Notes under the pieces: model-generated
The model's input: only the letters and a program-made list of their open reading frames with translations
The model's database searches: none
What the model was told of the DNA's origin: nothing
In this document: positions 18,897 to 27,210 of the stretch, piece after piece
Position numbering within the stretch: position 1 is the stretch's first letter
Layout: each line of letters begins with the position of its first letter
Made by a program: the position numbers and the translations under genes
From: Levilactobacillus paucivorans
Lineage (GTDB): Bacteria; Bacillota; Bacilli; Lactobacillales; Lactobacillaceae
Assembly: GCF_001437125.1 (NCBI RefSeq)
Contig: NZ_JQCA01000037.1
Coordinates: 1 to 64,000, forward strand
Direction: 5' to 3'
Length of the DNA stretch: 64,000 bases

Positions 18897-19749
18897 GTTG
18901 TTCACTCCACTCACAAATATCCACGGTTTGTTGCATCAAAGTCGCGATGGTCATTGGACCCACGCCACCGGGAACCGGCGTGATGGCTCCGACACGGTCA
19001 AAGACCCCGTCAAAGTCGACATCCCCCGTCAGTTTTCCCTGGTCGTCGCGGTCCATTCCGACGTCAATCACGATGGCCCCCGGCTTCACGTCGTTGGCCT
19101 TAATCAGGTGAGCAACACCGGTTGCCACGACCAAAACATCGGCCTCACGGGTCACATCACTCAGATGTTTGGTATATACATGGGCAGTCGTGACCGTCAT
19201 GTCGGCATTCAACAGCATGGCGGCCATGGGCCGGCCGACGATGCGGCTGCGACCCACCACCACGGCGTGCTTCCCTCGTAAATGAATATGGAGGGAAGCT
19301 AACATCGTCATGATTCCCCGTGGGGTACAAGATACGGGATAGTTGCCTGGTAAATTGTTGAAGAGGCGGCCCACATTAACGGGATGGAAGCCATCCACGT
19401 CCTTTTTAGGATCGATGGCGGCAACGACGGCTTGTTCGTCGAGACCTCGTGGTAATGGTGACTGCACGAGAATTCCATTGATGGTCGGGTCCTGATTGTA
19501 CTCGGTCACGACACCCATCAGATCGGCCTGACTAACCGTTGCGGGGAGTTCCCGCACAACGGACTTGATTCCCAGCTTCACGGCCTTACGATGCTTGTTA
19601 CGCACGTATAAGGCACTGGCCGGGTCATCCCCCACGATAATCACCGCAAGTCCGGGCGTAATCCCCCGTTCCGCTAGCTTAGCGACGCGTTGCTGGGTCT
19701 GTGCGTTCAGGTCCTTGGCCAATTGTTTGCCATCAATAATGGTCGTCAT
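18883..19749 (-). CDS. folD: Methylenetetrahydrofolate dehydrogenase/cyclohydrolase
   Basis: Bifunctional enzyme interconverting 5,10-methylene-, methenyl- and 10-formyl-THF. The catalytic region has YVRNKHRKAVKLGI (Tyr and Lys), followed by VQSPLPRGLDE, the NADP site VVGRSRIVGRPMA and the C-terminal TPVPGGVGPMT. 288 aa is standard. It supplies 10-formyl-THF used by the Fmt encoded elsewhere in this window. The gene overlaps xseA. Confidence 0.97.
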   Translation of the reverse strand: MTTIIDGKQLAKDLNAQTQQRVAKLAERGITPGLAVIIVGDDPASALYVRNKHRKAVKLGIKSVVRELPATVSQADLMGVVTEYNQDPTINGILVQSPLPRGLDEQAVVAAIDPKKDVDGFHPVNVGRLFNNLPGNYPVSCTPRGIMTMLASLHIHLRGKHAVVVGRSRIVGRPMAAMLLNADMTVTTAHVYTKHLSDVTREADVLVVATGVAHLIKANDVKPGAIVIDVGMDRDDQGKLTGDVDFDGVFDRVGAITPVPGGVGPMTIATLMQQTVDICEWSEQRGNQ

Positions 19750-19869
19750 AAATTCTCATCCTCCCCAAAATCTTGCAAAGTTTAACTTCCATTTTAGCAT
19801 ATCTTTTCTGAAAACGGGGTGTCGATTCCCCCGGACTTTCAGATCGGGTGACGTGAGACTTGGGCCAAA

Positions 19870-19907
19870 TAAAAAGGCGTTTGGGACGGCATCCCAGACG
19901 TCTTATT
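19870..19907 (-). terminator. Terminator-like hairpin upstream of folD
   Basis: AAGaCGTcTGGGA and TCCCAaACGcCTT pair around TGCCG, followed by five T on the minus strand. It follows the structured element at 19926-20046 in the direction of transcription and lies well before folD. Confidence 0.7.
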
Positions 19908-19925
19908 TCTCCAAACTGATATAGC

Positions 19926-20046
19926 CGAAACGTGCGTCCAAAGGCAGCTGGTTCCGCTTAAACCTGATAACCAAACAATCCAAGCCCGGGATTATTCGGT
20001 TATCAGCCTTAATGTTCGCCAGCTAACCACCTTTGGTCCCACTCTC
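19926..20046 (-). repeat. Dispersed structured intergenic element, copy 1
   Basis: About 120 bases forming one long imperfect hairpin. Outer arms are 19932-19944 and 20030-20042 (GTGcgtCCAAAGG with CCTTTGGtccCAC). The inner arms are 19964-19972 and 19998-20006 (CTGATAACC with GGTTATCAG), then AATCC with GGATT. It is flanked by the nusB terminator and the terminator at 19870-19907. It matches copies 2 and 3 at 40108-40230 and 40788-40869. The orientation of transcription is inferred from neighbours. Confidence 0.8.
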
Positions 20047-20048
20047 AC

Positions 20049-20080
20049 AAAAAAAGCCCAAGACATAAGGTCTCAGGCTT
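20049..20080 (-). terminator. Terminator after nusB
   Basis: AAGCCTGAGACC pairs with GTCTTGGGCTT around TTAT, followed by seven T on the minus strand, just beyond the nusB stop. Confidence 0.85.
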
Positions 20081-20085
20081 CTCAA

Positions 20086-20514
20086 TTAATCTTCTTGGTT
20101 GGGCTCATTGTCCAGTGTGTGGGCCAATACCCCATTGATGAACCGTCGTGAACGGTCGTCACTAAACATCTTGGCTAATTCCAAGGCTTCGTTGACGGCC
20201 ACTCGGTCGGGCACCTCATCCACGTGGTCAATTTCAAAGAATGCGAGTCGCATGATCACAAGATCAGTCTTCGCAATTCGTTTTAATTGCCACCCGGCAC
20301 TCAGATACTGGTCGATTTGGGCGTCCAGTTCTGTTTGGTACTGGAGAACACCGTTAACCAGCGTCGACAAGTACTCCGGCACGGGGACGATTTGGTTGGG
20401 ATCATCGGTCAGAACACGCTGATAGAGCGCGTCATGATCGGCTTCAGGGTTGGCATTTAATGCAAATAGCATTTGGAATGCACGTTCCCGAATCTGATGT
20501 CGTGTAAGTGTCAC
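20086..20514 (-). CDS. nusB: Transcription antitermination factor NusB
   Basis: All-helical RNA-binding protein that joins NusE in rRNA antitermination complexes. It starts MTLTRHQIRERAFQMLFAL and ends with VNEALELAKMFSDDRSRRFINGVLAHTL, the conserved C-terminal NusB motif. 142 aa is normal. It follows the Asp23-family gene with a one-base overlap, the arrangement found in most Bacillota. Confidence 0.96.
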   Translation of the reverse strand: MTLTRHQIRERAFQMLFALNANPEADHDALYQRVLTDDPNQIVPVPEYLSTLVNGVLQYQTELDAQIDQYLSAGWQLKRIAKTDLVIMRLAFFEIDHVDEVPDRVAVNEALELAKMFSDDRSRRFINGVLAHTLDNEPNQED

Positions 20515-20954
20515 TATTGGTCACTGTCTCCTTCGTCGCTCTGGTTAAACAGGTGATCGGGATCGACCTGTTGCGCCGTCTTTTCGGGAATGACGCCTTC
20601 CACGTGAACGTTAACTTCACGTAAATCAAGGTCGGTCATGAACAACAGTTGTTGTTTTACGCTGTCTTGAATGGCTAAGGCAACCTTAGGAACCGCTACC
20701 CCGTAATCCAAGTAAACGTACACGTCAACTGCTAATTCATCGCCGTCAAACACCAACTTGACACCCTTGCCGTGTTGTTCCTTACGACCAAGGAGTTCCG
20801 TCACGCTGTTTGCCAGTGAACCACGCATCCGCGCAACGCCTTCGGTTTGGCTGGCCGCAATACCCACGATAATTTCGAGGACTTGTGGGGCCACCTCAAT
20901 TCTGCCGAGTGCGGGTTCCTTTGATTCTAAAATGATATTAGTATCTTCTGCCAT
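20514..20954 (-). CDS. Asp23/Gls24 family protein (YqhY-like)
   Basis: 146-residue envelope-stress protein family. The core IEVAPQVLEIIVGIAASQTEGVARMRGSLA and the VKLVFDGDELAVDVYVYLDYGVAVPKVA strands match Asp23/YqhY. In Bacillus, YqhY sits beside accBC and is tied to control of fatty-acid synthesis; here it lies between efp and nusB. The exact role is not known for this protein. An acidic C-terminal tail ends DEGDSDQ. Confidence 0.9.
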   Translation of the reverse strand: MAEDTNIILESKEPALGRIEVAPQVLEIIVGIAASQTEGVARMRGSLANSVTELLGRKEQHGKGVKLVFDGDELAVDVYVYLDYGVAVPKVALAIQDSVKQQLLFMTDLDLREVNVHVEGVIPEKTAQQVDPDHLFNQSDEGDSDQ

Positions 20955-20991
20955 TCATTGACCCTCCCTTACTGATTAAACGTTGGACTAA

Positions 20992-21552
20992 TTAAGCACG
21001 GGAAATGTAGGTCCCATCGGTCGTGTTGATCGAAAGCTTGTCCCCTTCGTTAACGAAGAAAGGCACTTGAACAACTAAACCAGTGTCCATCGTAGCGGGC
21101 TTGGAACCACCAGAAGCCGTGTTCCCCTTGATACCAGGTTCAGTAGCCTTAACTTCCAAGACAACCGTGTTTGGGACTTCGATTCCTAAGACTTCGGAAC
21201 CGTATTGAATCAAGTTCACATCCATGTTTTCTTGTAAGTACAAGAGTTGGTCCTTGATGGAATCTGAAGGTACTTCGATTTGTTCGAAGTTGTCCGTGTC
21301 CATGAAGACACGACTGTCACCATCTTCGTAAAGATATTGCATGCTACGCGTTTGGATGTCAGCTAATTCCATCTTGGCACCAGAACGGAATGTCTTTTCT
21401 TGAACAGCACCCGTCCGTAAGTTCTTAAGCTTTGAACGTACGAAAGCGCCACCCTTACCGGGCTTGACGTGTTGGAATTCAACGATCCGCCAGATAGCGT
21501 GATCGACTTCGATAGTTAAACCATTTTTAAAATCAGCAGTAGAAATTGCCAT
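20992..21552 (-). CDS. efp: Elongation factor P
   Basis: Relieves ribosome stalling at polyproline stretches. The N-terminal KOW-like domain has the loop [19 protein letters not shown], which carries the lysine at the tip that enters the peptidyl-transferase centre. Two OB domains follow, ending YISRA. 186 aa is usual. No modification enzyme gene (epmA/B) is in the window. It follows pepP after about 75 bp. Confidence 0.97.
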   Translation of the reverse strand: MAISTADFKNGLTIEVDHAIWRIVEFQHVKPGKGGAFVRSKLKNLRTGAVQEKTFRSGAKMELADIQTRSMQYLYEDGDSRVFMDTDNFEQIEVPSDSIKDQLLYLQENMDVNLIQYGSEVLGIEVPNTVVLEVKATEPGIKGNTASGGSKPATMDTGLVVQVPFFVNEGDKLSINTTDGTYISRA

Positions 21553-21627
21553 AATGTTGTAGCCTCCTAAAATATGTCCTCTTTATAATATCAATTCTTA
21601 CCCATAAAAAGCAAGACAGTAGCCGAC

Positions 21628-22692
21628 TTACAGAATAATTAAATTCCGTGGGGCAGTCGTGAGGATCTCGTGCCCAGTCGCCGTAACCAAGATATCGTCT
21701 TCGATTCGCAAGCCACCCTCGTTGGCAAAGTACACCCCGGGTTCAACCGTAAGGACTTCGTTAGCGGCCATCACATCCGGCCAATGACGACCGATGTTTG
21801 GTCCCTCGTGGATGTCCAGTCCGATCCCATGACCAGTTCCGTGGATAAAGGCCGCGCCAAAACCACGGTCCGTCAGTAAGTCACGACCAATCCGATCGAG
21901 CTCACCACCGGTAACGCCCGGCTTGACGGCGGCAATGATTGCCTGTTGGGCATCTGCGACCGCCTGATAGGCTGATCGCAAGTGTTCACCAGGATCGCCC
22001 AGAGCGACGGTCCGAGTCACGTCAGACGTGTAGCCGTCAACGTAGAACCCACAATCAATGGTGACCATCTCGTGGTCGGCCAGCACCTTGTCACTCGCCG
22101 ATCCATGCGGCCAAGCCGCGCGTTTGCCACTCGCCACGATCGTCTCGAAACTCGTCCCAGTCGCACCATGATCCAACATCCATTCACCGAGCCAATTGGC
22201 CACCTGCCGCTCCGTCTGACCGACCTTAATCTGGTCAAACAACGCGGTTAGGCCTTGACTCGTCAGCGCAGTTGCCCGGCGAATCGCAGCCAATTCAGTA
22301 GCGTCCTTAATCTGACGGAGATTATCAACCACCCCAGTCAGCGGCACGATGTCCGTTAACAGGTGCTCGTCTAACCACTGATACTCGTTGAACGGTAAAC
22401 TATCCTCAATTCCGAGTACCGTGGCCCCAGCGGCCTGTAAGCGGTCATTAACGGCCTGCAGGTAGTCACGGGTAATCACCAGTGGCATCTCTGGCACCGT
22501 CGTCTGAAACTCCGTCTGATAACGGGCATCCGTGATGAACACCGCATCATGTGCCGTGACGAGCAAATACCCGTCACCGCCCTCCAAGCTAGCGCCCGCG
22601 AGATACTGTTGGTTGCTGGCATTGGAAACCAAGAAACTATCGATACTTAACCGATCAAATTGCGCTTGTAAACGTTCAATTCGAGTTGTCAT
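21628..22692 (-). CDS. M24 family Xaa-Pro aminopeptidase/dipeptidase
   Basis: Metallopeptidase removing residues next to proline. An N-terminal creatinase-like domain (1-125) precedes the pita-bread fold. The five metal ligands are visible: two Asp in TIDCGFYVDGYTSDVTRT, His in HGTGHGIGLDIHEGP, Glu in LTVEPGVYF and Glu in GGLRIEDDILV. The order pepP-efp is conserved in Bacillota (yqhT-efp). Whether it prefers dipeptides (PepQ) or longer peptides (PepP) cannot be told from sequence. Confidence 0.93.
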   Translation of the reverse strand: MTTRIERLQAQFDRLSIDSFLVSNASNQQYLAGASLEGGDGYLLVTAHDAVFITDARYQTEFQTTVPEMPLVITRDYLQAVNDRLQAAGATVLGIEDSLPFNEYQWLDEHLLTDIVPLTGVVDNLRQIKDATELAAIRRATALTSQGLTALFDQIKVGQTERQVANWLGEWMLDHGATGTSFETIVASGKRAAWPHGSASDKVLADHEMVTIDCGFYVDGYTSDVTRTVALGDPGEHLRSAYQAVADAQQAIIAAVKPGVTGGELDRIGRDLLTDRGFGAAFIHGTGHGIGLDIHEGPNIGRHWPDVMAANEVLTVEPGVYFANEGGLRIEDDILVTATGHEILTTAPRNLIIL

Positions 22693-22788
22693 GGACCGAA
22701 CCTCCCTTGCTTTCTAAGAGAAAAAAGAAGAACTCAAAGCGAATTGGTCTCGCCTCAAGCTCTTCAGTCGTACGAGGAAAACCTCGTG

Positions 22789-23088
22789 TTATTTAGCTGC
22801 TTCTTCTGCAACTGGGTAAACGGATACTTGTCGCTTGTCGCGGCCGAGTCGTTCAAATTTAACAACACCAGCAACCTTAGCGAACAAAGTATCGTCACCA
22901 CCGCGGCCAACGTTTACGCCAGGGTAAATGTGCGTCCCGCGTTGACGGTAAAGGATTGAGCCACCGGTAACGATAGAGCCGTCAGCAGCCTTCGTTCCAA
23001 GACGACGACCAGCTGAGTCCCGACCGTTGGCAGTGGACCCACCCCCTTTATGGTGAGAGAAGAATTGTAAGTTCATGTTCATCAGCAT
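22789..23088 (-). CDS. rpmA: 50S ribosomal protein L27 precursor
   Basis: The start is ATG 23088 ([18 protein letters not shown]) with GGAGGTG directly upstream; a GTG nine bases earlier is part of that site. The N-terminal extension ending LQFFS before HHKGG is the conserved cleavage site of the Prp protease, whose gene lies immediately upstream. The mature N-terminus reaches the ribosomal peptidyl-transferase centre. The rest ([20 protein letters not shown]...) is canonical L27. Confidence 0.97.
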   Translation of the reverse strand: MLMNMNLQFFSHHKGGGSTANGRDSAGRRLGTKAADGSIVTGGSILYRQRGTHIYPGVNVGRGGDDTLFAKVAGVVKFERLGRDKRQVSVYPVAEEAAK

Positions 23089-23107
23089 CTGTTTCACCTC
23101 CGCAATT

Positions 23108-23446
23108 TTAATCTTTTATTTGAGCGAATTTGACAAAATCCGCGTAATTTTCGGCTACATCCTTTAATCCATCCTCAAAACTCTGGAGGAGAGTCTGTCC
23201 CTTTAATTCGGCCGTTGCTTCCAGCTTTGGTGGTAGGGTAACTTCCAGAAAGCCCCCTGCCTGATCTCGATTGTCGACTTGCACCGGAATCGAAGCGACC
23301 CGTTGTAAGCCATTGACAGTACTGATCGCAAGCACCGATACCGCAGCACAAACAATGTCTTGACCGTACTCACCTGAGTCAGCATGGCCAGTGATTTGAA
23401 ATGAATTGATTCGGTTGGTTCCATGATGGAACGTCGCATGAATCAC
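23108..23446 (-). CDS. prp: Ribosomal-processing cysteine protease Prp
   Basis: 112-residue YsxB/Prp family protease that removes the L27 N-terminal extension. Catalytic His21 and Cys33 are in [18 protein letters not shown]. The start is GTG 23446 (MIHATFHHG), preceded by AAGAGGCG. It sits between rplU and rpmA, the universal position in Bacillota that make extended L27. The co-occurrence of protease and cleavage site supports both assignments. Confidence 0.96.
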   Translation of the reverse strand: MIHATFHHGTNRINSFQITGHADSGEYGQDIVCAAVSVLAISTVNGLQRVASIPVQVDNRDQAGGFLEVTLPPKLEATAELKGQTLLQSFEDGLKDVAENYADFVKFAQIKD

Positions 23447-23472
23447 GGCAATCGCCTCTTTAATCTTTGAGC

Positions 23473-23781
23473 TTAAGCGTTGATAGCATCAACGACAACC
23501 TTGGTATATGGTTGACGGTGACCTACCTTCGTGTGTTGGCCCTTCTTAGGCTTGTACTTGTAAGAAACAACCTTCTTTTCCAGACCCTGCTTTTCAACAG
23601 TTCCAGTTACGGTTGCGCCTGCAACAGTTGGCGTCCCGATCTTAGGCTTGTCACCACCGACAAAGACAACTTGGTCAAAAGTAACCTTTTCACCAGCTTC
23701 AACGTTTAACTTTTCGACGTAAACAGGTTGGCCTGCTTCGACCTTGTACTGCTTGCCGCCAGTTACGATAATTGCGTACAT
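23473..23781 (-). CDS. rplU: 50S ribosomal protein L21
   Basis: 102-residue L21, [25 protein letters not shown], ending with [16 protein letters not shown]. The ribosome binding site is GGAGGTG. It is first in rplU-prp-rpmA, and a structured leader with its own promoter lies upstream. Confidence 0.97.
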   Translation of the reverse strand: MYAIIVTGGKQYKVEAGQPVYVEKLNVEAGEKVTFDQVVFVGGDKPKIGTPTVAGATVTGTVEKQGLEKKVVSYKYKPKKGQHTKVGHRQPYTKVVVDAINA

Positions 23782-23789
23782 GGATGTGC

Positions 23790-23900
23790 ACCTCCTTATA
23801 TAGTTAGACTTAGACTCGCCGAAATCAAGTGCTCCACAAGGGAAAACTTAATAACTTGTTCCGAGCGGTTGCAGCTGTGGAAGTCCACAAATACAACATG
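23790..23900 (-). ncRNA. Putative L21 ribosomal leader
   Basis: About 110 bases between the rplU promoter and its start codon. On the minus strand GTGGACTTCCAC forms a hairpin, followed by AGCTGCAACCGCTCGG and later TTCCCTTGTGGAGC with the GTGGA/TCCAC alternative pairing. Firmicute rplU operons commonly carry an autoregulatory L21 leader here. The family match is from memory, not a search. Confidence 0.6.
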
Positions 23901-23903
23901 AAA

Positions 23904-23932
23904 ATTATACTTGATGGGATTCTCTACGTCAA
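23904..23932 (-). promoter_or_regulatory. rplU operon promoter
   Basis: TTGACG (23927-23932) and TATAAT (23904-23909) are separated by 17 bases on the minus strand. The -35 box overlaps the end of the upstream TetR gene. Confidence 0.85.
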
Positions 23933-24564
23933 GCTTTTTCTGTAACCAACGCGGAATCCAAGCCGACTAGCGAGAACCAATCGGCCAGAAGCGTGACTTC
24001 ACTGGCGGCCAACTGTCGAAAGGATTGGGCTAAAAAGTCGGGTCGATAACGGCGATTATCTGCCAACCAGGCCTCAACCAGCCCCAGGAAGCCGGACGTT
24101 AAAAAGGTAATTTGAACGTCCAGTGGCGGATTTGACGTAACCGGCACATGCCGGCTATAGGTCTGTAACTCCTGAGAGAAGCGTTGCCGCAACCGTGGCC
24201 GGAATTGTGAAAATTGCGGGTCAAATAACACCGACAAGATCTGATGATTGGTATCCACGTAACGTAGTGCGGGGCCCAGGGCGAAACCACGGGTCAGCTC
24301 GCCATCTGGGGCCAAGGTGGTCTTCGCTGCGTCGAACCACTCTGTAATCACCTGTTGTTCAGTCTGAGCCAAGAAATCTGCCTTGTCCTTATAGTGAAGA
24401 TAGAAGGTGCCGCGGGTAATCTCCGCCGTTTTGGTGAGTTGCTGGACTGAGATCTGCCGAAAAGTCTTTTGCTGCAGAAGCTGGCTGAGTGCCTGTCGTA
24501 GTCGATCATTGGTCCGTACGACACGCGGGTCTTGTTGTCCGATAATGATGACCTCCCTTCCCAT
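23929..24564 (-). CDS. TetR family transcriptional regulator
   Basis: Helix-turn-helix repressor: RVVRTNDRLRQALSQLLQQKTFRQISVQQLTKTAEITRGTFYLHYKDKADFL. The C-terminal region (NHQILSVLFDPQF...LGLVEAWLADNRRYRPDFLAQSFRQLA) resembles the TetR_C_8/DhaS type. The start is uncertain: ATG 24564 has no ribosome site, TTG 24573 overlaps a terminator, yet a strong AAGGGAGGT at 24551-24559 sits inside the frame with only ATC/ATT codons after it. The gene lies between a dUTPase terminator and rplU; its target is unknown. Confidence 0.88.
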   Translation of the reverse strand: MGREVIIIGQQDPRVVRTNDRLRQALSQLLQQKTFRQISVQQLTKTAEITRGTFYLHYKDKADFLAQTEQQVITEWFDAAKTTLAPDGELTRGFALGPALRYVDTNHQILSVLFDPQFSQFRPRLRQRFSQELQTYSRHVPVTSNPPLDVQITFLTSGFLGLVEAWLADNRRYRPDFLAQSFRQLAASEVTLLADWFSLVGLDSALVTEKA

Positions 24565-24571
24565 GAGTCGC

Positions 24572-24603
24572 AAAAAGGAATCGAAACTTACGCTACGATT
24601 CCT
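24572..24603 (-). terminator. Terminator after the dUTPase gene
   Basis: AGGAATCG (24576-24583) pairs with CGATTCCT (24596-24603) and is followed by five T on the minus strand. It isolates the TetR gene from the upstream operon. Confidence 0.85.
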
Positions 24604-24613
24604 TCAGTATCTA

Positions 24614-25156
24614 TCAGTAATTATGAGCCTGTCGGTCGAGATTGACCTGACGTTTGGCCTCATAGGCTGCTTGAATTTCGTCTTGGCTGAAACCGAAATC
24701 CACGAAGCCCCATTTCAGAAAGAGCCGCCAAGCATGGCGGAAATCTTCCTGGCGATGTGCAAAGTGACTGTTAAACACCATGCGTTTCAAAATTAAGTAC
24801 TGCTGATCCAGATCCTTGGCTGGACGACTCTTTTCAAGTCCGGCTAGATCCTCTTCGGTCGTCATGATCAGATGCGTCCAGGTCTTCTTGGCCGCAACCA
24901 GAAAGAAGAAATCCATGGCATCGGTATACTCGGTCAATAGCGTTTCTCGCGCCGTCTGACCATCCGTTGCTTTGCCCCGGTGGGTCTTCCAGACCTTGAA
25001 CCACTCCGAGGTATTGGCAATCTCAGCGAGTTCAACGTCTAACGCCACATAGGCGTTCTCAATCTGCAACTGGCGGGACATCTCAATGTCCTTGTCCGCC
25101 GTAATCTGCTCGTCCAAGGCAATGGATTGTTGGACCAATTTGGCTAACTCTAACAC
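24614..25156 (-). CDS. Dimeric (all-alpha) dUTPase-like protein
   Basis: 180 residues from GTG 25156, with GGAGGT eight bases upstream. It resembles the dUTPase_2/MazG-like all-alpha NTP pyrophosphatases. Metal-binding acidic pairs are E42xxE45 in ALDVELAEIANTSEWFKVWK and E76xxD79 in LLTEYTDAMDFFF; the tail is AFEAKRQVN-type (AYEAKRQVNLDRQAHNY), typical of the family. It should hydrolyse dUTP (or related nucleotides) and limit uracil in DNA. It ends a three-gene operon with two uncharacterised proteins. Confidence 0.82.
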   Translation of the reverse strand: MLELAKLVQQSIALDEQITADKDIEMSRQLQIENAYVALDVELAEIANTSEWFKVWKTHRGKATDGQTARETLLTEYTDAMDFFFLVAAKKTWTHLIMTTEEDLAGLEKSRPAKDLDQQYLILKRMVFNSHFAHRQEDFRHAWRLFLKWGFVDFGFSQDEIQAAYEAKRQVNLDRQAHNY

Positions 25157-25169
25157 GCTGTCTTACCTC

Positions 25170-26111
25170 CTAGCCGAAGATCAACGGATCGGATTTAATC
25201 TCCAAGTCCGTCAGGTTTTCTAAGTACCAGTCACGCATGAATGGGTATTTCAGGAGCACATCAAACCAGGAAATCTTCTGGTCATCGTCATGCACCGTCA
25301 GGACCCATTCTGGTTGACCGGACAATTGGTTGTTAAAGATGTCGACAACCACGCCTTCATCCAAAATAATCTCCGCCCCGTTGCCGTTGACGCCGTTCGT
25401 TAACATGTAATCATTTTGAGCGGCAACCACAAACAGGCGATCGACAATCCCAGCTGGCAAGTCAGCGGCGCGTACCGCGTAGTTTTGCCGGTTAGCCGCA
25501 TCCAGAATGTTGAAGTCCACAGAGTAGCCGTAGTCTTCCTTCAGGTAGCGGGCAAAGTCAATTAAGACCTGAACAGAGGTCTTGACCGTCTCGGCTGGGA
25601 CGGTCTCGTGTAAATCAATCACGAAGAGTTGCGTTAAAGCATGACTGTTAAACCGCAACATCTTACGTTCAAGGTTGAGATAGAACAGGGATTGTCCCGT
25701 GGCCCGTTCCCGGTAGAACACCCCGCCGTTTGCGGAAGGTTCAACCCGGAAGTTAAACGTGCCCCGGTCACCCAGAGACGTCAGTTGTTGGGTCAACTCT
25801 TCACGGTGATCCTGTGACTGTAAGATGACCTGGTTGCCTTGATCGTGTAATTCCAACATCCGTGACATGAATAATAAGTAGTAATCGGCATTACTGTATT
25901 GGTGAGGAAACGTCACGTAATCCGAGTCAAGTTGAAAATCAGCTAGCTGCGTGGCCGCACTGACCAACTCGTCAGGATTCGTGGTCCGAATCAATTGGTC
26001 CATTAACTTGGTGAAGGTCAAGCCGGTCTCAAGCCCCGTCTTGATGGCTTCGTTATAGTTCAGGAGCCGGCCACTGGTGGTCAGCGTCGATGGGTCATTT
26101 TCATTAATCAT
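25170..26111 (-). CDS. Uncharacterised protein (second gene of the dUTPase cluster)
   Basis: 313 residues, soluble, mixed alpha/beta, with no signal peptide or membrane helix. I recognise no family. Features: an acidic protein with LLNYNEAIKTGLETGLTFTKLMDQLIRTTNPDELV near the N-terminus, LFVIDLHETVPAETVKTSVQVLIDFARYL in the middle and SWFDVLLKYPFMRDWYLENL near the C-terminus. It overlaps the upstream gene by eight bases and is 13 bases from the dUTPase, so all three should be one operon. Confidence 0.85.
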   Translation of the reverse strand: MINENDPSTLTTSGRLLNYNEAIKTGLETGLTFTKLMDQLIRTTNPDELVSAATQLADFQLDSDYVTFPHQYSNADYYLLFMSRMLELHDQGNQVILQSQDHREELTQQLTSLGDRGTFNFRVEPSANGGVFYRERATGQSLFYLNLERKMLRFNSHALTQLFVIDLHETVPAETVKTSVQVLIDFARYLKEDYGYSVDFNILDAANRQNYAVRAADLPAGIVDRLFVVAAQNDYMLTNGVNGNGAEIILDEGVVVDIFNNQLSGQPEWVLTVHDDDQKISWFDVLLKYPFMRDWYLENLTDLEIKSDPLIFG

Positions 26112-26982
26112 CGACCGTCACCTCACCCTCGCTCTTGCCTAACAGACTATTCAAGTAGTCCGCATATAGGCTGGCGTTGTGTGCCTCGAAATGTTCGAAG
26201 TCATCGAAGGCGTCACGAATACTCTGCTTTTCGTAATTCAAAATCGTATCTTCCTTGGACAAAACTAAGATCCGATCATCGTTGGCCTTGATTGCCTTGT
26301 GAGCATTTAAGGCCTTTTCGTCCTCATCGGCTAACTTGGTTAATTGGTCAATAATCGTTTGCCGCTCTTCCTTAACCTTCCCGGATTCCCATGGCATACT
26401 GCTCTTGCCACTGTTTTCCTTGAGTTGGTCACGGAGTTCAGCCTTTTGGCTGTCCCGGTCGTCTTGTGCGTCTACTAACTGTTGGAGTCGTTCACTTTCG
26501 GCAGAGACGGCTTCAATCTTAGCCGTGTTGAGCCGCTGATTCTGGCTCTCCAACGCAAAGGAATCGCGTAACTTCTGGTACTCGGTCTTGTCAAAGTCGA
26601 AACGAACGTTCACCACGTCCAAATCACCGAACAAACGTCGGTCCCACCAGTTTCCAAAGTAGATGTGGAACAGACCGGTCGTATATTCTTCATAGTAGAA
26701 GAATGGGTAAATATGCCCTAAGTAATCGATTAAATTGTCACTCAAATAATGGCTAATCTGGGGATGAATGTTATCGACCAGTTCGGCTAAATGATTCACG
26801 GCACGCTTGGTCCGCGTCTTCTTTACTTCTTGGTAATAGCGAACTTGATCAAGCAGTTCGTAGATTTTTCGGTCATCGCCGTGTTGAACTGCTGCTTGCA
26901 TGGTACTCAAGTAGTCTAGTTTGTTTGCAATCGCTTGCGTCAAGATATCGGCTGCACTAGCTTGTTGTTCTTGGTTTTCCAT
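26104..26982 (-). CDS. Uncharacterised protein with C-terminal coiled coil
   Basis: 292 residues. The first ~150 are globular and aromatic-rich (YPFFYYEEYTTGLFHIYFGNWWDRRLFGDLDVV). About 155-265 is highly charged and predicted coiled coil (AESERLQQLVDAQDDRDSQKAELRDQLKE..., KVKEERQTIIDQLTKLADEDEKAL). Similar lactobacillar proteins are sometimes labelled 'exonuclease SbcC', but I see no Walker motifs or nuclease residues, so that name is unsupported. First gene of the operon with the 313-aa protein and the dUTPase. Ribosome site GAGGGAT precedes the ATG. Confidence 0.85.
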   Translation of the reverse strand: MENQEQQASAADILTQAIANKLDYLSTMQAAVQHGDDRKIYELLDQVRYYQEVKKTRTKRAVNHLAELVDNIHPQISHYLSDNLIDYLGHIYPFFYYEEYTTGLFHIYFGNWWDRRLFGDLDVVNVRFDFDKTEYQKLRDSFALESQNQRLNTAKIEAVSAESERLQQLVDAQDDRDSQKAELRDQLKENSGKSSMPWESGKVKEERQTIIDQLTKLADEDEKALNAHKAIKANDDRILVLSKEDTILNYEKQSIRDAFDDFEHFEAHNASLYADYLNSLLGKSEGEVTVDD

Positions 26983-27035
26983 GGATTATCCCTCATTCTC
27001 ATGTTCCCTAGCCGTTGCTGAAAACATTTGGTTAT

Positions 27036-27066
27036 ACCTTCATGTTACCAAAAATGGGAACAGAAT
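27036..27066 (-). promoter_or_regulatory. Possible promoter of the dUTPase cluster
   Basis: TATAAC with TTCCCA about 18 bases upstream on the minus strand, ahead of the 292-aa gene. It is a modest match only. Confidence 0.4.
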
Positions 27067-27142
27067 AAAGCAGTTTGGCCGAATTTCACTTGAAAACAAG
27101 GAATTTTTTAACCGCTTTCCGCTTTGTCCCCTCTCAAACGGC

Positions 27143-27201
27143 AAAAAGGACCGACCCCGCAAGGTCGATCCTTCGTTAGTTTGACAGTCAAGCCGTCAAA
27201 C
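27143..27201 (-). terminator. Hairpin and terminator after glnA
   Basis: Two adjacent stems follow the glnA stop. GTTTGAC (27179-27185) pairs with GTCAAAC (27195-27201). Then AAGGATCGACC pairs with GGTCGGTCCTT with a T-run, ending near 27143. The second is a clear rho-independent terminator. Confidence 0.85.
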
Positions 27202-27210
27202 GCTGTTTTT

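Noticed and set aside
26104-26982. Naming as exonuclease SbcC
   Set aside because: No Walker A/B, zinc hook or nuclease motifs; only a coiled coil.
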